Shown one piece after another: positions 7,112-14,971 of a DNA stretch of 64,000 nucleotides (the stretch's first letter is position 1; every line of letters starts with the position of its first letter). Source of the stretch: Streptomyces natalensis ATCC 27448. Its GTDB lineage: Bacteria; Actinomycetota; Actinomycetes; Streptomycetales; Streptomycetaceae. The stretch lies in contig NZ_JRKI01000029.1 in the NCBI RefSeq assembly GCF_000935125.1, forward strand, positions 806,001 through 870,000. The letters run 5' to 3'. A program made the translations under genes and the position numbers. The notes below the pieces were generated by a model. That model was not told the DNA's origin and did not search any database. It was given only the letters and a program-made list of their open reading frames with translations.

Positions 7112-9516
7112 ACGCATGGAATGGGGTGGAGAGCGCCGACTTCCGTGGTCCCCTCGACGTCACCAGGGCGGCCACAGCGGTGCTCGACGCCCGCGACCTG
7201 GTCATCGGCTGGAGCCCGGCGGCCGAGCGGCTGCTCGGGTACCGGGCGCAGGAGATCGTGGGGCAGCCCCTTAAGACCCTGCTGCCGCATCTGGGCACCG
7301 GTACGGCGGGGGAATCGCCGCCGGTGCGGATGCCGGGCAGCGTCTCGCGTACGGCGCGGCACCGCGACGGGCGGCTGCTGTCGGTGGCGACCTCGATCTG
7401 CCCACTGGCCGACACCGGGGGCATCGCCGGCACGCCCGCCCGGGTCCTGGTGGCGGCCGAGCTGGACGGGCTGCGGGCGTGGGAGTCGCAGCAGGCCATG
7501 CTGCACGGACTGGCCACCCAGTCGCCGGTGGGTCTGGCGATCTATGACACGGAGCTGCGGCTGACCTGGTTCAACGCCACTTACGGGCGGGAGATCGGGC
7601 TGCCGCTGCGGGAATTCATCGGCAAACAGGCCGATGAGCTCTATCCGCGGGGCGAGTTCGTCACCGAGGGGTATCCGCGCAGTACCCAGGCGGTGATGGG
7701 GCAGGTGCTGGACACCGGTGAGCCGGTCGTCGATCTGCATTTCGTGGGGCAGCTGCCCACCGATCCGGGGAGCGAGCACGTGTGGTCGTGCTCCTACTAC
7801 CAGCTGCACGACGCCGACGGCCGGGTGCTGGGGGTGTGCGAGGACGCCTTCGACATCACCGGCCGCTATCAGGCGCAGCGGCGGCTGAACCTCCTGGTGG
7901 ACGCGGGCGCCCGGCTGGGGACCACGCTCGATATGACCGTCACGGCCCGGGAGATCGCCGAGGTGGCGGTGCCGGAGTTCGCCGCCACCGTCACCGTCGA
8001 TCTGGTGCAGTCGGTCCTGGAGGGTGAGGAGCCCGAGCACGGGGTGGGGCTGCCGACGCTGGTGCGGGTGGCGGAGCGGTCGGCCGGGGAGAGCGGGGGC
8101 ACCAGGACGGCGAACGGTGCGCACCGGGTCGTTCATCCGCCGGGCTCGCCGCAGTACCGCAGTCTGTCGTCGGGCGGGATCGTGCGGGTGGAGAGCACCA
8201 TGGTCGTGCCGCTGCGGGCCGGTGGCACCCCGCTGGGGCTGGTCACCTTCGTGCGCGGCAGGCATCCTTCCGTCTTCGACAGCGGCGAGGTCGAGCTGGC
8301 CGACGAGCTGGTCACCCGTACCGCGGTGTGTCTGGACAACGCCCGCCGCTACACCCGTGAGCACGCCGCCGCCCTGACCCTCCAGCGCACGCTGCTGCCG
8401 CAGCATGTGGCCGCGCAGTCCGCCGTCGACCTGGCCCACCGCTATCTGCCCAGCGACAACACCGCCGGGGTCGGTGGCGACTGGTTCGATGTCATCGGGC
8501 TGTCCGGGACCCGGGTGGGGCTGGTGGTCGGGGACGTGGTGGGCCACGGTCTCCAGGCGGCGGCCACGATGGGCCGGATGCGGACGACGGTACGGGCGCT
8601 GGCCCGGCTGGATCTGTCCCCGGACGAACTGCTGAGCCGGCTGGACGACCTGGTGGGGCAGCCGACGGGGGAACGCACCGGCACACCGGGCGCCGAGGCC
8701 GGCGAGGACGTGGCCACCGGGGTGACCTGCCTGTACGCCATCTACGACCCGGTCTCGCGGCATTGCACCATGGCGCGGGCCGGGCATCTGCCGCCGGCCG
8801 TCGTCGACCCCGAGGGCCGGCTGTCGTTCCCCGATCTGCCGGCGGGCCCGCCGCTGGGGCTGGGGGGCCTGCCGTTCGAGTCGCTGGAGATCGAGCTGCC
8901 GGTGGGCAGTCTGCTGGCGCTGTTCACCGACGGGCTGGTCGAGGGGCGCGAGCGGGACATCGAGGCGGGGCTGCGGACCCTGGGACGGGTGCTGGGCGAG
9001 AACCGCAGACCATTGGAGGAGCTGTGCGACCGCGCGGTGGCCGAGCTGCTGCCCGCCGGCACCGCGGCCGACGACTCGGCGCTGCTGCTGGTGCGCACCC
9101 GCGAGCTGGATGCCCGGCAGGTCGCCGCCTGGGAGCTGCCGGCCGAGCCGGCGGCGGTGGGCCGGGCCCGCGAGCTGGCCACCGGGCAGCTGCGGGCGTG
9201 GGGCCTGGAGGAGCTGTCGTACGCCACCGAGCTGGTGGTCAGCGAGCTGGTCACCAATGGCGTACGGCATGCGTCCGGGCCGCTGCATCTGCGGCTGCTG
9301 CGCGATCTGACCCTGCTCACCGAGGTCTCCGACACCGGCCACACCTCGCCCCATCTGCGGCACGCCGCGAGCGACGACGAGGGCGGGCGCGGGCTGTTCA
9401 TCGTCGCGCAGCTGGTGCAACGCTGGGGGACGCGGTACACGCCGTACGGGAAGACGATCTGGACCGAGCAGGGGTTCCCGCCGGGCTATCCGGGGACGCC
9501 TCGCCCGGTCGGGTAG
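7108..9516 (+). CDS. PAS-PAS-GAF-SpoIIE phosphatase-HATPase signalling protein
   Basis: About 802 residues. Two PAS domains (about 10-115 and 130-255; GWSPAAERLLGYR, LTWFNATYG) are followed by a GAF domain (about 260-420), a PP2C/SpoIIE phosphatase domain (about 430-660; GDWFDV, GDVVGHG, FTDGLVEGR, DDSALLLV) and a C-terminal GHKL anti-sigma-like ATPase (about 680-802; ELVTNGVRHA, DTGH, GGRGLFIV). Such proteins set the phosphorylation state of STAS anti-sigma antagonists in response to small-molecule or redox cues. No membrane segment, so it is soluble. The TAG stop is formed by the TA target duplication plus the first G of the MITE that follows; without it the frame would continue for about 20 codons. 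Confidence 0.9.
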   Translation: MNAWNGVESADFRGPLDVTRAATAVLDARDLVIGWSPAAERLLGYRAQEIVGQPLKTLLPHLGTGTAGESPPVRMPGSVSRTARHRDGRLLSVATSICPLADTGGIAGTPARVLVAAELDGLRAWESQQAMLHGLATQSPVGLAIYDTELRLTWFNATYGREIGLPLREFIGKQADELYPRGEFVTEGYPRSTQAVMGQVLDTGEPVVDLHFVGQLPTDPGSEHVWSCSYYQLHDADGRVLGVCEDAFDITGRYQAQRRLNLLVDAGARLGTTLDMTVTAREIAEVAVPEFAATVTVDLVQSVLEGEEPEHGVGLPTLVRVAERSAGESGGTRTANGAHRVVHPPGSPQYRSLSSGGIVRVESTMVVPLRAGGTPLGLVTFVRGRHPSVFDSGEVELADELVTRTAVCLDNARRYTREHAAALTLQRTLLPQHVAAQSAVDLAHRYLPSDNTAGVGGDWFDVIGLSGTRVGLVVGDVVGHGLQAAATMGRMRTTVRALARLDLSPDELLSRLDDLVGQPTGERTGTPGAEAGEDVATGVTCLYAIYDPVSRHCTMARAGHLPPAVVDPEGRLSFPDLPAGPPLGLGGLPFESLEIELPVGSLLALFTDGLVEGRERDIEAGLRTLGRVLGENRRPLEELCDRAVAELLPAGTAADDSALLLVRTRELDARQVAAWELPAEPAAVGRARELATGQLRAWGLEELSYATELVVSELVTNGVRHASGPLHLRLLRDLTLLTEVSDTGHTSPHLRHAASDDEGGRGLFIVAQLVQRWGTRYTPYGKTIWTEQGFPPGYPGTPRPVG

Positions 9517-9717
9517 GGCCGGTGTCGGAAGTCCCGTCGTCCGCCCGAAGGGCGGGCCCCGCGGTGTCCGGTGCGTGCGATCGCAAGGCGGAGGGTCGCC
9601 CCGATACTGGGCGTATCGGGGTGATCCCGACAACGCCGCGAGCGTGCGTGCCGGGCGCCGCGGGGCAGGGGGCACCTCCCGGACGAAGTCTGGGGGAGGG
9701 ACTTCCGACACAGGCCC
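9516..9717. mobile_element. MITE (202 bp) with 20-bp terminal inverted repeats and TA target duplication
   Basis: Left end GGGCCGGTGTCGGAAGTCCC (9516-9535) and right end 9698-9717 are inverted with one mismatch. TA flanks both sides (9514-9515, 9718-9719), as for IS630/Tc1-mariner elements. No ORF inside. The centre has a perfect hairpin CCCCGATAC-TGGGC-GTATCGGGG (9599-9621). The internal words GTCCGGTGCGTGC and GCGTGCCGGGCG recur in the element at 36295-36457, so both belong to one non-autonomous family. Confidence 0.8.
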
Positions 9718-9829
9718 TACGGCCCGTGGGCATGCGCCGGCGGTACGCCGTGCGGGTGTCGGCGGGTGGGCCGATGATGGAGGCAAGCGGCCGCCCTGGG
9801 ATTCGGCGGGCGCGGGACAAGGAGGACCT

Positions 9830-10021
9830 GTGACGAGCAACGGGAGCCAGAAGTCGGCCGCGCCGCGGCCGGTGGAGCTGTACACGGGTGGCGAGCGGCC
9901 CTTCGATGCGGAGGACCTGGTCAAGGCTTCCGGGCGGGAGCCGACGCCCGAGAGCCTGAAGTGGGCCCAGCGGCTCATCGACGAGAAGGGACCGGCCGCC
10001 ATCGAGCGGTATCTGCCGTGA
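9830..10021 (+). CDS. small conserved-looking hypothetical protein (63 aa)
   Basis: GTG start with a near-perfect AAGGAGG (9819-9825) at good spacing gives a 63-residue acidic/amphipathic protein (starts MTSNGSQKSAAPRPVELYTG, ends IERYLP). It has no membrane segment, no Cys and a Trp near the C-terminus. The strong ribosome site and good codon bias support a real gene. Longer frames starting at 9575 would read through the MITE end and are not credible. The MITE separates it from the upstream signalling gene. Function unknown. Confidence 0.75.
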   Translation: MTSNGSQKSAAPRPVELYTGGERPFDAEDLVKASGREPTPESLKWAQRLIDEKGPAAIERYLP

Positions 10022-10116
10022 CGTCCCGATGATCACGGAAACCCGGACCTCGCGCGGCTGAGCGCTGCGTGGGAGCCGGGTTCGCCGTCGGCCGCGTACG
10101 GGCCGTGCGGCGCGGC

Positions 10117-10135
10117 TAGTGTGTGGCGATGACCA
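10117..10135 (+). promoter_or_regulatory. -10 element of a likely leaderless promoter for the DinB gene
   Basis: TAGTGT (10117-10122) ends 6 bases before the ATG at 10129, the spacing that puts the transcript start at the A of ATG. There is no Shine-Dalgarno upstream of this start. No clear -35 box. Confidence 0.45.
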
Positions 10136-10635
10136 TCGAACGTACGGGCCCGCCGCTGCGCGCGGGGGAACGCGAGTCGCTCCGGGCGAGCCTCGACTTC
10201 CACCGGGCGACGCTCGCCCTGAAGACCGACGGCCTGGACGCCGGACAGCTGCGGCGCCGCTCGATGCCGCCGTCCGGGCTCTCGCTGCTGGGGCTGGTGC
10301 GGCATATGGCGGAAGTGGAACGCACGTGGTTCCGGCGGGTGATCGCCGCGGAGGACATCGGGCTGGTGTGGTCGCCGGAGGGCGACTTCCAGGTGGCGTA
10401 CGACGCGGCCGCGGCCGACCCCGAAGAGGCGTTCGACGCCTGGCGGACCGAGATCGAGCACGCCCGGCGCATCGAACGGGCCGCGGAGTCCCTGGAGGTG
10501 ACGGGGTATCAGCCGCGGTGGGGTGAGCATGTCTCGCTGCGGACGGTGATGCTCCACGTGATCCACGAGTACGCCCGGCACAACGGCCATGCGGACTTCC
10601 TGCGCGAGGGGATCGACGGGGTGGTGGGGGTCTGA
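10129..10635 (+). CDS. DinB/DUF664-family protein (four-helix, metal-binding fold)
   Basis: 168 residues. Features of the DinB-like superfamily are visible: an early helix ending in LDFHRATLALKTDGL, SGLSLLGLVRHMAEVERTWF with the first metal-type His, and the C-terminal HVIHEYARHNGHADFLRE block with the remaining His residues. Such proteins include mycothiol-dependent enzymes in actinobacteria; substrate unknown. A GTG two codons upstream (10123) is the alternative start. I preferred ATG because a -10-like TAGTGT sits right before it (leaderless). Confidence 0.85.
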   Translation: MTIERTGPPLRAGERESLRASLDFHRATLALKTDGLDAGQLRRRSMPPSGLSLLGLVRHMAEVERTWFRRVIAAEDIGLVWSPEGDFQVAYDAAAADPEEAFDAWRTEIEHARRIERAAESLEVTGYQPRWGEHVSLRTVMLHVIHEYARHNGHADFLREGIDGVVGV

Positions 10636-10657
10636 GGAACGCGCTCCGGGGCGGGCA

Positions 10658-10695
10658 CCTGCCCCCGTCCCGGCGGGGGCGGGGGCGGGGGCAGG
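10658..10695. terminator. GC hairpin with G-quadruplex-prone strand between convergent genes
   Basis: CCTGCCCCCG (10658-10667) pairs with CGGGGGCAGG (10686-10695). The plus strand between holds three runs of five G separated by single C, plus flanking GG pairs, which is a G-quadruplex-type motif. It lies between the DinB gene and the esterase gene, which converge here. Confidence 0.6.
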
Positions 10696-10710
10696 CGCGG
10701 TGCCGCCGGG

Positions 10711-11715
10711 TCAGTGCGCCAGGAGCCGGCGCAGCCAGTTCAGCGGCGCGACCGCCGCTTCCCGGGAGAGCGCGGACTTCGGGGCCATGCCCGTGAAGCC
10801 GTGGAAACCGCCCGGCCAGACGTGGAGTTCGGCCCTGCCGCCGGCCTGCCACAGACGCGAGGCGTAGGCGATGTCCTCGTCCCGGAAGGTCTCGGCCGAG
10901 CCGACGTCGATGAACGCCGGCGGCAGCCCGGACAGGTCCTCGGCGCGGGCGGGCGCGGCGTAGGGCGAGACGTCCGGGCCGCCGCGCGCCGCTCCGAGCA
11001 GTGCCGTCCAGCCGGTGTCGTTGGCCGTACGGTCCCAGACGCCGAGGCCCGCCATCTGGTGGCTGGAGGGGGTGTCGTTGCGGTCGTCGAGCATGGGGCA
11101 CAGCAGCAGCTGCCCGGCGAGCTCGGGGCCGCTGCGGTCGCGGGCCATCAGGGCCACGGCCGCGGCGAGTCCGCCACCGGCGCTGACGCCCGCGACGACG
11201 ATACGGCCGGGGTCGACACCGAGGTCGGCGGCGTGCCCGGCGGTCCAGAGCAGACCGGCGTAGCAGTCCTCCACCGGTGCCGGGTGCGGATTCTCCGGGG
11301 CGAGCCGGTATCCGACCGAGACCAGGGCCGCGCCCAGCTGCCGCGCGACCTCCGCGAAGCCCAGGGCGCCGCTGCGGTGATCCCCGACGATCATGCCGCC
11401 GCCGTGGATCGCGTAGAGGGCGGGCGTCGGCGCCTTCGCCCCCACCGGACGCAGGATCACCAGCGGGACCTCCGGCTCGCCCTGCGGCCCCGGGACGGTG
11501 CGGTGCTCCACCTCGAAGGCGCCGTCGAGGGAGAGCAGCTCGTCCGAAGGCACCGCTCTCATGGGCGAGTTGCGCAGGTCGGGGATCATCTCGGGCCGGA
11601 TGGAGGGCGACATGTCCTGGCCTATGGCCTCCAGGGCGAGAGCCAGTTCGGGGTCGAACGGCGGCGGCGGGCCGATGGGGGTGGGCCGTTCCTGGGCGTG
11701 CCGGGTTTCGGTCAT
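10711..11715 (-). CDS. alpha/beta-hydrolase, hormone-sensitive-lipase-type esterase
   Basis: 334 residues. The HGGG oxyanion motif (AIHGGGMIVGDH) and the nucleophile elbow GVSAGG place it in the HSL/family IV esterases, soluble enzymes that cleave short acyl esters. The catalytic Asp and His are expected near DVGSAETF and PGGFHGF, both present. The start at 11715 has GAGGAG 5 bases upstream. The MFS exporter gene upstream ends at 11764, reading the same way, so they may be co-transcribed. Confidence 0.88.
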   Translation of the reverse strand: MTETRHAQERPTPIGPPPPFDPELALALEAIGQDMSPSIRPEMIPDLRNSPMRAVPSDELLSLDGAFEVEHRTVPGPQGEPEVPLVILRPVGAKAPTPALYAIHGGGMIVGDHRSGALGFAEVARQLGAALVSVGYRLAPENPHPAPVEDCYAGLLWTAGHAADLGVDPGRIVVAGVSAGGGLAAAVALMARDRSGPELAGQLLLCPMLDDRNDTPSSHQMAGLGVWDRTANDTGWTALLGAARGGPDVSPYAAPARAEDLSGLPPAFIDVGSAETFRDEDIAYASRLWQAGGRAELHVWPGGFHGFTGMAPKSALSREAAVAPLNWLRRLLAH

Positions 11716-11763
11716 CTGTTCTCCTCGGGTCCGGTGCCTGGGTCGCGTACGGAATCCCCGTCG

Positions 11764-13185
11764 TCAACCACGGACATCCTGCCCCGCCATGGGCGCCCCG
11801 TGCCGCATCACGGGGCGGAGAGGCTCCGCCGGGCGAGGGGGGCGGCCGAGCAGGACGGTCAGCAGCGCGCCGAGCAGCGCGAGGGCGCCCGCCAGCAGGA
11901 AGACCGCGGACAGGCCGGCGGCGGCGTAGGCGGTGCCCAGGAGGGCGATGCCGAGGGCGAGGCCGAGTTGGCGGGCGCCGTTGGCTGCCGCGGCGGCGAC
12001 ACCGCTGTGGGCCGAGGGCGCCGCGGCCATGGCCGTGGCCGGCAGTACGGGCGAGACCAGCCCCGCGCCGGCGCCGGTGAGGACGAGGCCGGGGAGTAAC
12101 ACCGGCCAGGACGAGCCGGTTTGCGCGGCGAGCAGGGTCAGATCGCCGATGCCCACCAGGAGGCAGCCGCCTGCGATGGCCCACCGCGCGGGGACCCGGT
12201 GCAGTGCGCTGCCGGCCAGCGCGGAGGTGACGAAGAAGGCCAGCGGCTGGGCGGTCAGGACGAGCGAGGTGGCGAACGCGCCGAGTCCGTCGTGGTGCTG
12301 GAGCCGGAGCGAGAGCACCGGCAGGAAACCGAAGGCGGCCGGATAGTAGGTGCCGGAGGCGATCAGCAGTCCGTTGAAGGCGCGGGTGCGGAACAGGGCG
12401 AGGGGGAGCATGGGGTGCGCCGAGGCCCGTTCGACGAGGACGAAGACGAGCAGCGCCGCGGCGCCCACCGCGAAGCCCAGGAGCGTGACGGGATCGCCCC
12501 AGCCCCGCTCGCCGCCGCGGACGAAGCCGAAGGTGACGCCGGTCGCGGCCAGGGTGAAGGCGGCGATCCCCGGCCAGTCGATGCGGGCCGGGGTACGGGC
12601 GTCGGCGGCCAGCACCTTCCAGGACAGCAGCAGGGTCGCCAGGCACAGCGGGACCGCGCCGTGGAAGAGCCAGCGCCAGGACAGGAACTGGGTGAGCATC
12701 CCGCCCGCGACATTGCCGACGCCCGCGGCGGCCCCCGCGACCGCGCCCCAGACGGCGAAGGCGCGGGCCCGGTCCCGGCCGCTGTAGGTGAGGCCGATCA
12801 GCGGCAGCAGGGTGGCGAACATCGCGGCGCCGGCGATCCCCTGGACGGCGCGGGCGGCGATCAGCAGCGGGGCGTCGGGGGCCGCTCCGCAGGCGAGGGT
12901 GGCCAGGGTGAAGACGGCGAGACCGAGGAGGTAGAGCCGTTTGCGGCCGAGGGTGTCGCCGAGCGATCCCATGCCGAGCAGCAGTCCGGCCAGGGCGAGG
13001 GTGTAGACGTCGACGATCCATTGCAGGGCGCCGAAGTCCGCGTGGAGGTCGCCGGCGATGCGCGGCAGCGCCACCGTCACGATCGTGGCGTAAACGAGCA
13101 GGAGGAAGGTGCCGAGGCAGGTGGCGACGAGGGGCAGCCACGTGCCGCGGCCGGCCGAATTCCGGTCGGGCAGGGGTGAGTTCAT
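11764..13185 (-). CDS. MFS multidrug-type exporter (DHA2, about 14 TM segments)
   Basis: About 473 residues, very hydrophobic throughout. The MFS loop motif is visible as GSLGDTLGRKR between helices 2 and 3, and the antiporter-type GAAAGVGNVAGG in helix 5 marks an exporter. Length and helix number fit the DHA2 proton-drug antiporters; cargo unknown. ATG 13185 has AGGGTGAG upstream; a GTG at 13194 is possible. It diverges from the CGNR regulator at 13212 with only 26 bases between starts, so that regulator is a good candidate controller. Confidence 0.88.
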   Translation of the reverse strand: MNSPLPDRNSAGRGTWLPLVATCLGTFLLLVYATIVTVALPRIAGDLHADFGALQWIVDVYTLALAGLLLGMGSLGDTLGRKRLYLLGLAVFTLATLACGAAPDAPLLIAARAVQGIAGAAMFATLLPLIGLTYSGRDRARAFAVWGAVAGAAAGVGNVAGGMLTQFLSWRWLFHGAVPLCLATLLLSWKVLAADARTPARIDWPGIAAFTLAATGVTFGFVRGGERGWGDPVTLLGFAVGAAALLVFVLVERASAHPMLPLALFRTRAFNGLLIASGTYYPAAFGFLPVLSLRLQHHDGLGAFATSLVLTAQPLAFFVTSALAGSALHRVPARWAIAGGCLLVGIGDLTLLAAQTGSSWPVLLPGLVLTGAGAGLVSPVLPATAMAAAPSAHSGVAAAAANGARQLGLALGIALLGTAYAAAGLSAVFLLAGALALLGALLTVLLGRPPRPAEPLRPVMRHGAPMAGQDVRG

Positions 13186-13211
13186 ACGGCTCACCCTGCT
13201 GTAATGCTCTT

Positions 13212-13745
13212 ATGCAGCTGAACCCTTACGGGCGCGATCTCGTCCGCTTTGTGATCGACCTCACGAACACGCCTCCGACCTGCGCCGGGGAGCTGGCCGA
13301 ACGCTGCCGGGCGGGCGGCATGCTCCTGGAGGACCCCGTGACGGACACGGATCTGACCGAGGTGCTGGCGTTCCTGACGCGCTGGGCAAAGGTGGTGGAC
13401 GCCGCCACGGACGCCCGCCGGGCGGCCCTGCTCAACGAGCTGCTCGCGGAGTTCGCCGAGCATCCCCGGCTGACCGACCACGGGGGCGGCATCTGGCACA
13501 TCCACTATCGCGACGATCACCGGACCCCGGCCGGCGTGCTGTGCGCGGTGGCCGCCGTCGGCACCGCACTGCATCTGACCTCTCTGGGCATGCACCGGCT
13601 GGGCCGCTGTGCGCTCGCCGACTGCCGCCGGGCCTATGCCGACTTCAGCCGCGCCGGGCGGCAGCGGTACTGCTCCCCCGCCTGCGCCAATCGCGATGCG
13701 GTGCGCCGGCATCGCGCCAAGAGGGCGACGATGAGCCGATCATGA
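13212..13745 (+). CDS. CGNR zinc-finger transcriptional regulator
   Basis: 177 residues. The N-terminal part has the ABATE-type layout (VRFVIDLTNTP). The C-terminal finger runs C-x4-C, then CSPACANRDAVRRHR, the family's signature CGNR block with its basic helix. These proteins are thought to sense ligands with the N-terminal domain and bind DNA with the finger. It diverges from the MFS exporter. ATG 13212 is only 26 bases from the exporter start and has no ribosome site, so its mRNA may be leaderless. Confidence 0.85.
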   Translation: MQLNPYGRDLVRFVIDLTNTPPTCAGELAERCRAGGMLLEDPVTDTDLTEVLAFLTRWAKVVDAATDARRAALLNELLAEFAEHPRLTDHGGGIWHIHYRDDHRTPAGVLCAVAAVGTALHLTSLGMHRLGRCALADCRRAYADFSRAGRQRYCSPACANRDAVRRHRAKRATMSRS

Positions 13746-14313
13746 CGGGTTTTCCGCCCCGTTCATCCGTCAACTATTCGTAAATGTCGGCCAATTCGAC
13801 GGCGACTTCCAGCCACCCCGCACTCCGCTCGACTACCCACACACGGCGCGGCACCGCACCGTTTCGGCCACCCTCGGCCCCCGCGATCGCCGCTTTCCCT
13901 GCACGCCGGACCCGCTCCGGACACATTCCCGGCACGTTCCTGCGGCGTTGGCGGCGCCGCCACCCTCCGTACAGTGAGCCGTCGCCTGCTCAGGCCAACC
14001 GGCGAGTATCTGACGCTGCGCCAGGTCAGCGGGAAAACGTCCAAAGACCAACTGCGATTAGCGGACGCTACTTTCCGGAAGCATGCGATCACATGTAGCG
14101 TTCGACTGAACCTGAGCCGCGGCTTTGCACCATGTCACGGCCGGGCCACGGGACTGGGCGTGCACGCTTCCGGTACGAACGGAGCGAAAAGCCCCGCCGA
14201 CCGCACCGGGGGCGCGCCGCGCTCGTCCCGTAGTGCCGTTGCACACCGAACGTCGAGCACCGCCATGTCTCTGTCCGTACACGCCTGCTTTGCAAGAGGA
14301 ATGGGCCCAGATC
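13746..14313. other. gene-poor interval of about 570 bp
   Basis: Frames on either strand are Arg/Pro/Ser-rich and lack ribosome sites, so I call no gene. The base composition is less GC-rich than its neighbours around 13770-13800 and 14040-14110. The interval has a weak inverted pair CGCTAC (14065-14070) / GTAGCG. It probably holds the promoter of the winged-helix gene at 14314. Confidence 0.5.
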
Positions 14314-14856
14314 ATGTTTATGAACTCCTCGACGACCCTTGTCTTGCGACCAGAGTCGGAGTTCGGCCTGCCGGCCGACGCCGCCCCCGACGACGGGCCT
14401 CCGCTGGCGGTCGACCGGCTTCCCGACGGCAAGTGGCAGCTGACCCTGCACGACCTCGAACCGGTGTCGGTCCACCGGCTGCCGGACGAGGTGCACATCA
14501 TCCTGGCCCCGCCCTGCGGGGAGCCACTGCGCCCCACCACGGCGAAGACGCCGCCGCCCCCGGAGCCGGCCCCGGACCCGATACGGATCGATACCGCGGC
14601 CCGCACCGTATACATCGAGGGACGTCAACTCGATCTGCCACGGCTGGAATTCGACCTGCTCGCCCACCTGGTACTGCACCCCCAGCGCGCCTTCACCCGG
14701 CAGCAGCTGATGGACGCCCTGTGGCCCACCTGCCGCTCCAGCGCCCGCACCGTTGACGTCCACATCGCCCGCCTGCGCCGCCGACTGGGACCGGGCTGCC
14801 GCGACTGCATCAGCACCGTCTTCGGCATCGGCTACAAATACCTGCCGACCCCCTGA
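14314..14856 (+). CDS. winged-helix transcriptional regulator (OmpR/PhoB-type DNA-binding domain, no receiver)
   Basis: About 180 residues. The C-terminal about 95 residues are a Trans_reg_C domain: strands IRIDTAARTVYIEGRQLDL, then LEFDLLAHLVLHP, RAFTRQQLMDALW, the recognition helix TVDVHIARLRRRL and the wing ISTVFGIGYKYL. The N-terminal about 80 residues have no receiver fold or phospho-Asp, so control by a histidine kinase is unlikely. ATG 14314 is preceded by AGAGGA 13 bases away; ATG 14320 is equally possible. It converges on hypX across a strong hairpin. Confidence 0.8.
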   Translation: MFMNSSTTLVLRPESEFGLPADAAPDDGPPLAVDRLPDGKWQLTLHDLEPVSVHRLPDEVHIILAPPCGEPLRPTTAKTPPPPEPAPDPIRIDTAARTVYIEGRQLDLPRLEFDLLAHLVLHPQRAFTRQQLMDALWPTCRSSARTVDVHIARLRRRLGPGCRDCISTVFGIGYKYLPTP

Positions 14857-14920
14857 ACCGTCCCGCATCCCTCACCCGGCCGGTTCCCGCACCCGGCACG
14901 GTCGTTCTTCGGCCCTGTAC

Positions 14921-14959
14921 GCCCCCACACCGGCGCCCCCCGTACGCCGGTGCGGGGGC
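14921..14959. terminator. bidirectional hairpin terminator
   Basis: GCCCCCACACCGGCG (14921-14935) and CGCCGGTGCGGGGGC (14945-14959): a 15-bp stem with one mismatch and a 9-base loop, between the convergent winged-helix and hypX genes. Confidence 0.75.
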
Positions 14960-14971
14960 CGGGGCACGAGG

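Noticed and set aside
9398..13141. 1247-residue minus-strand frame
   Set aside because: Spans the MITE and several well-supported genes on both strands; Arg/Pro-rich low-complexity translation.
13763..14092. Minus-strand ORF of 109 codons in the gene-poor gap
   Set aside because: No ribosome site, poor codon bias and Arg/Ser-rich sequence.
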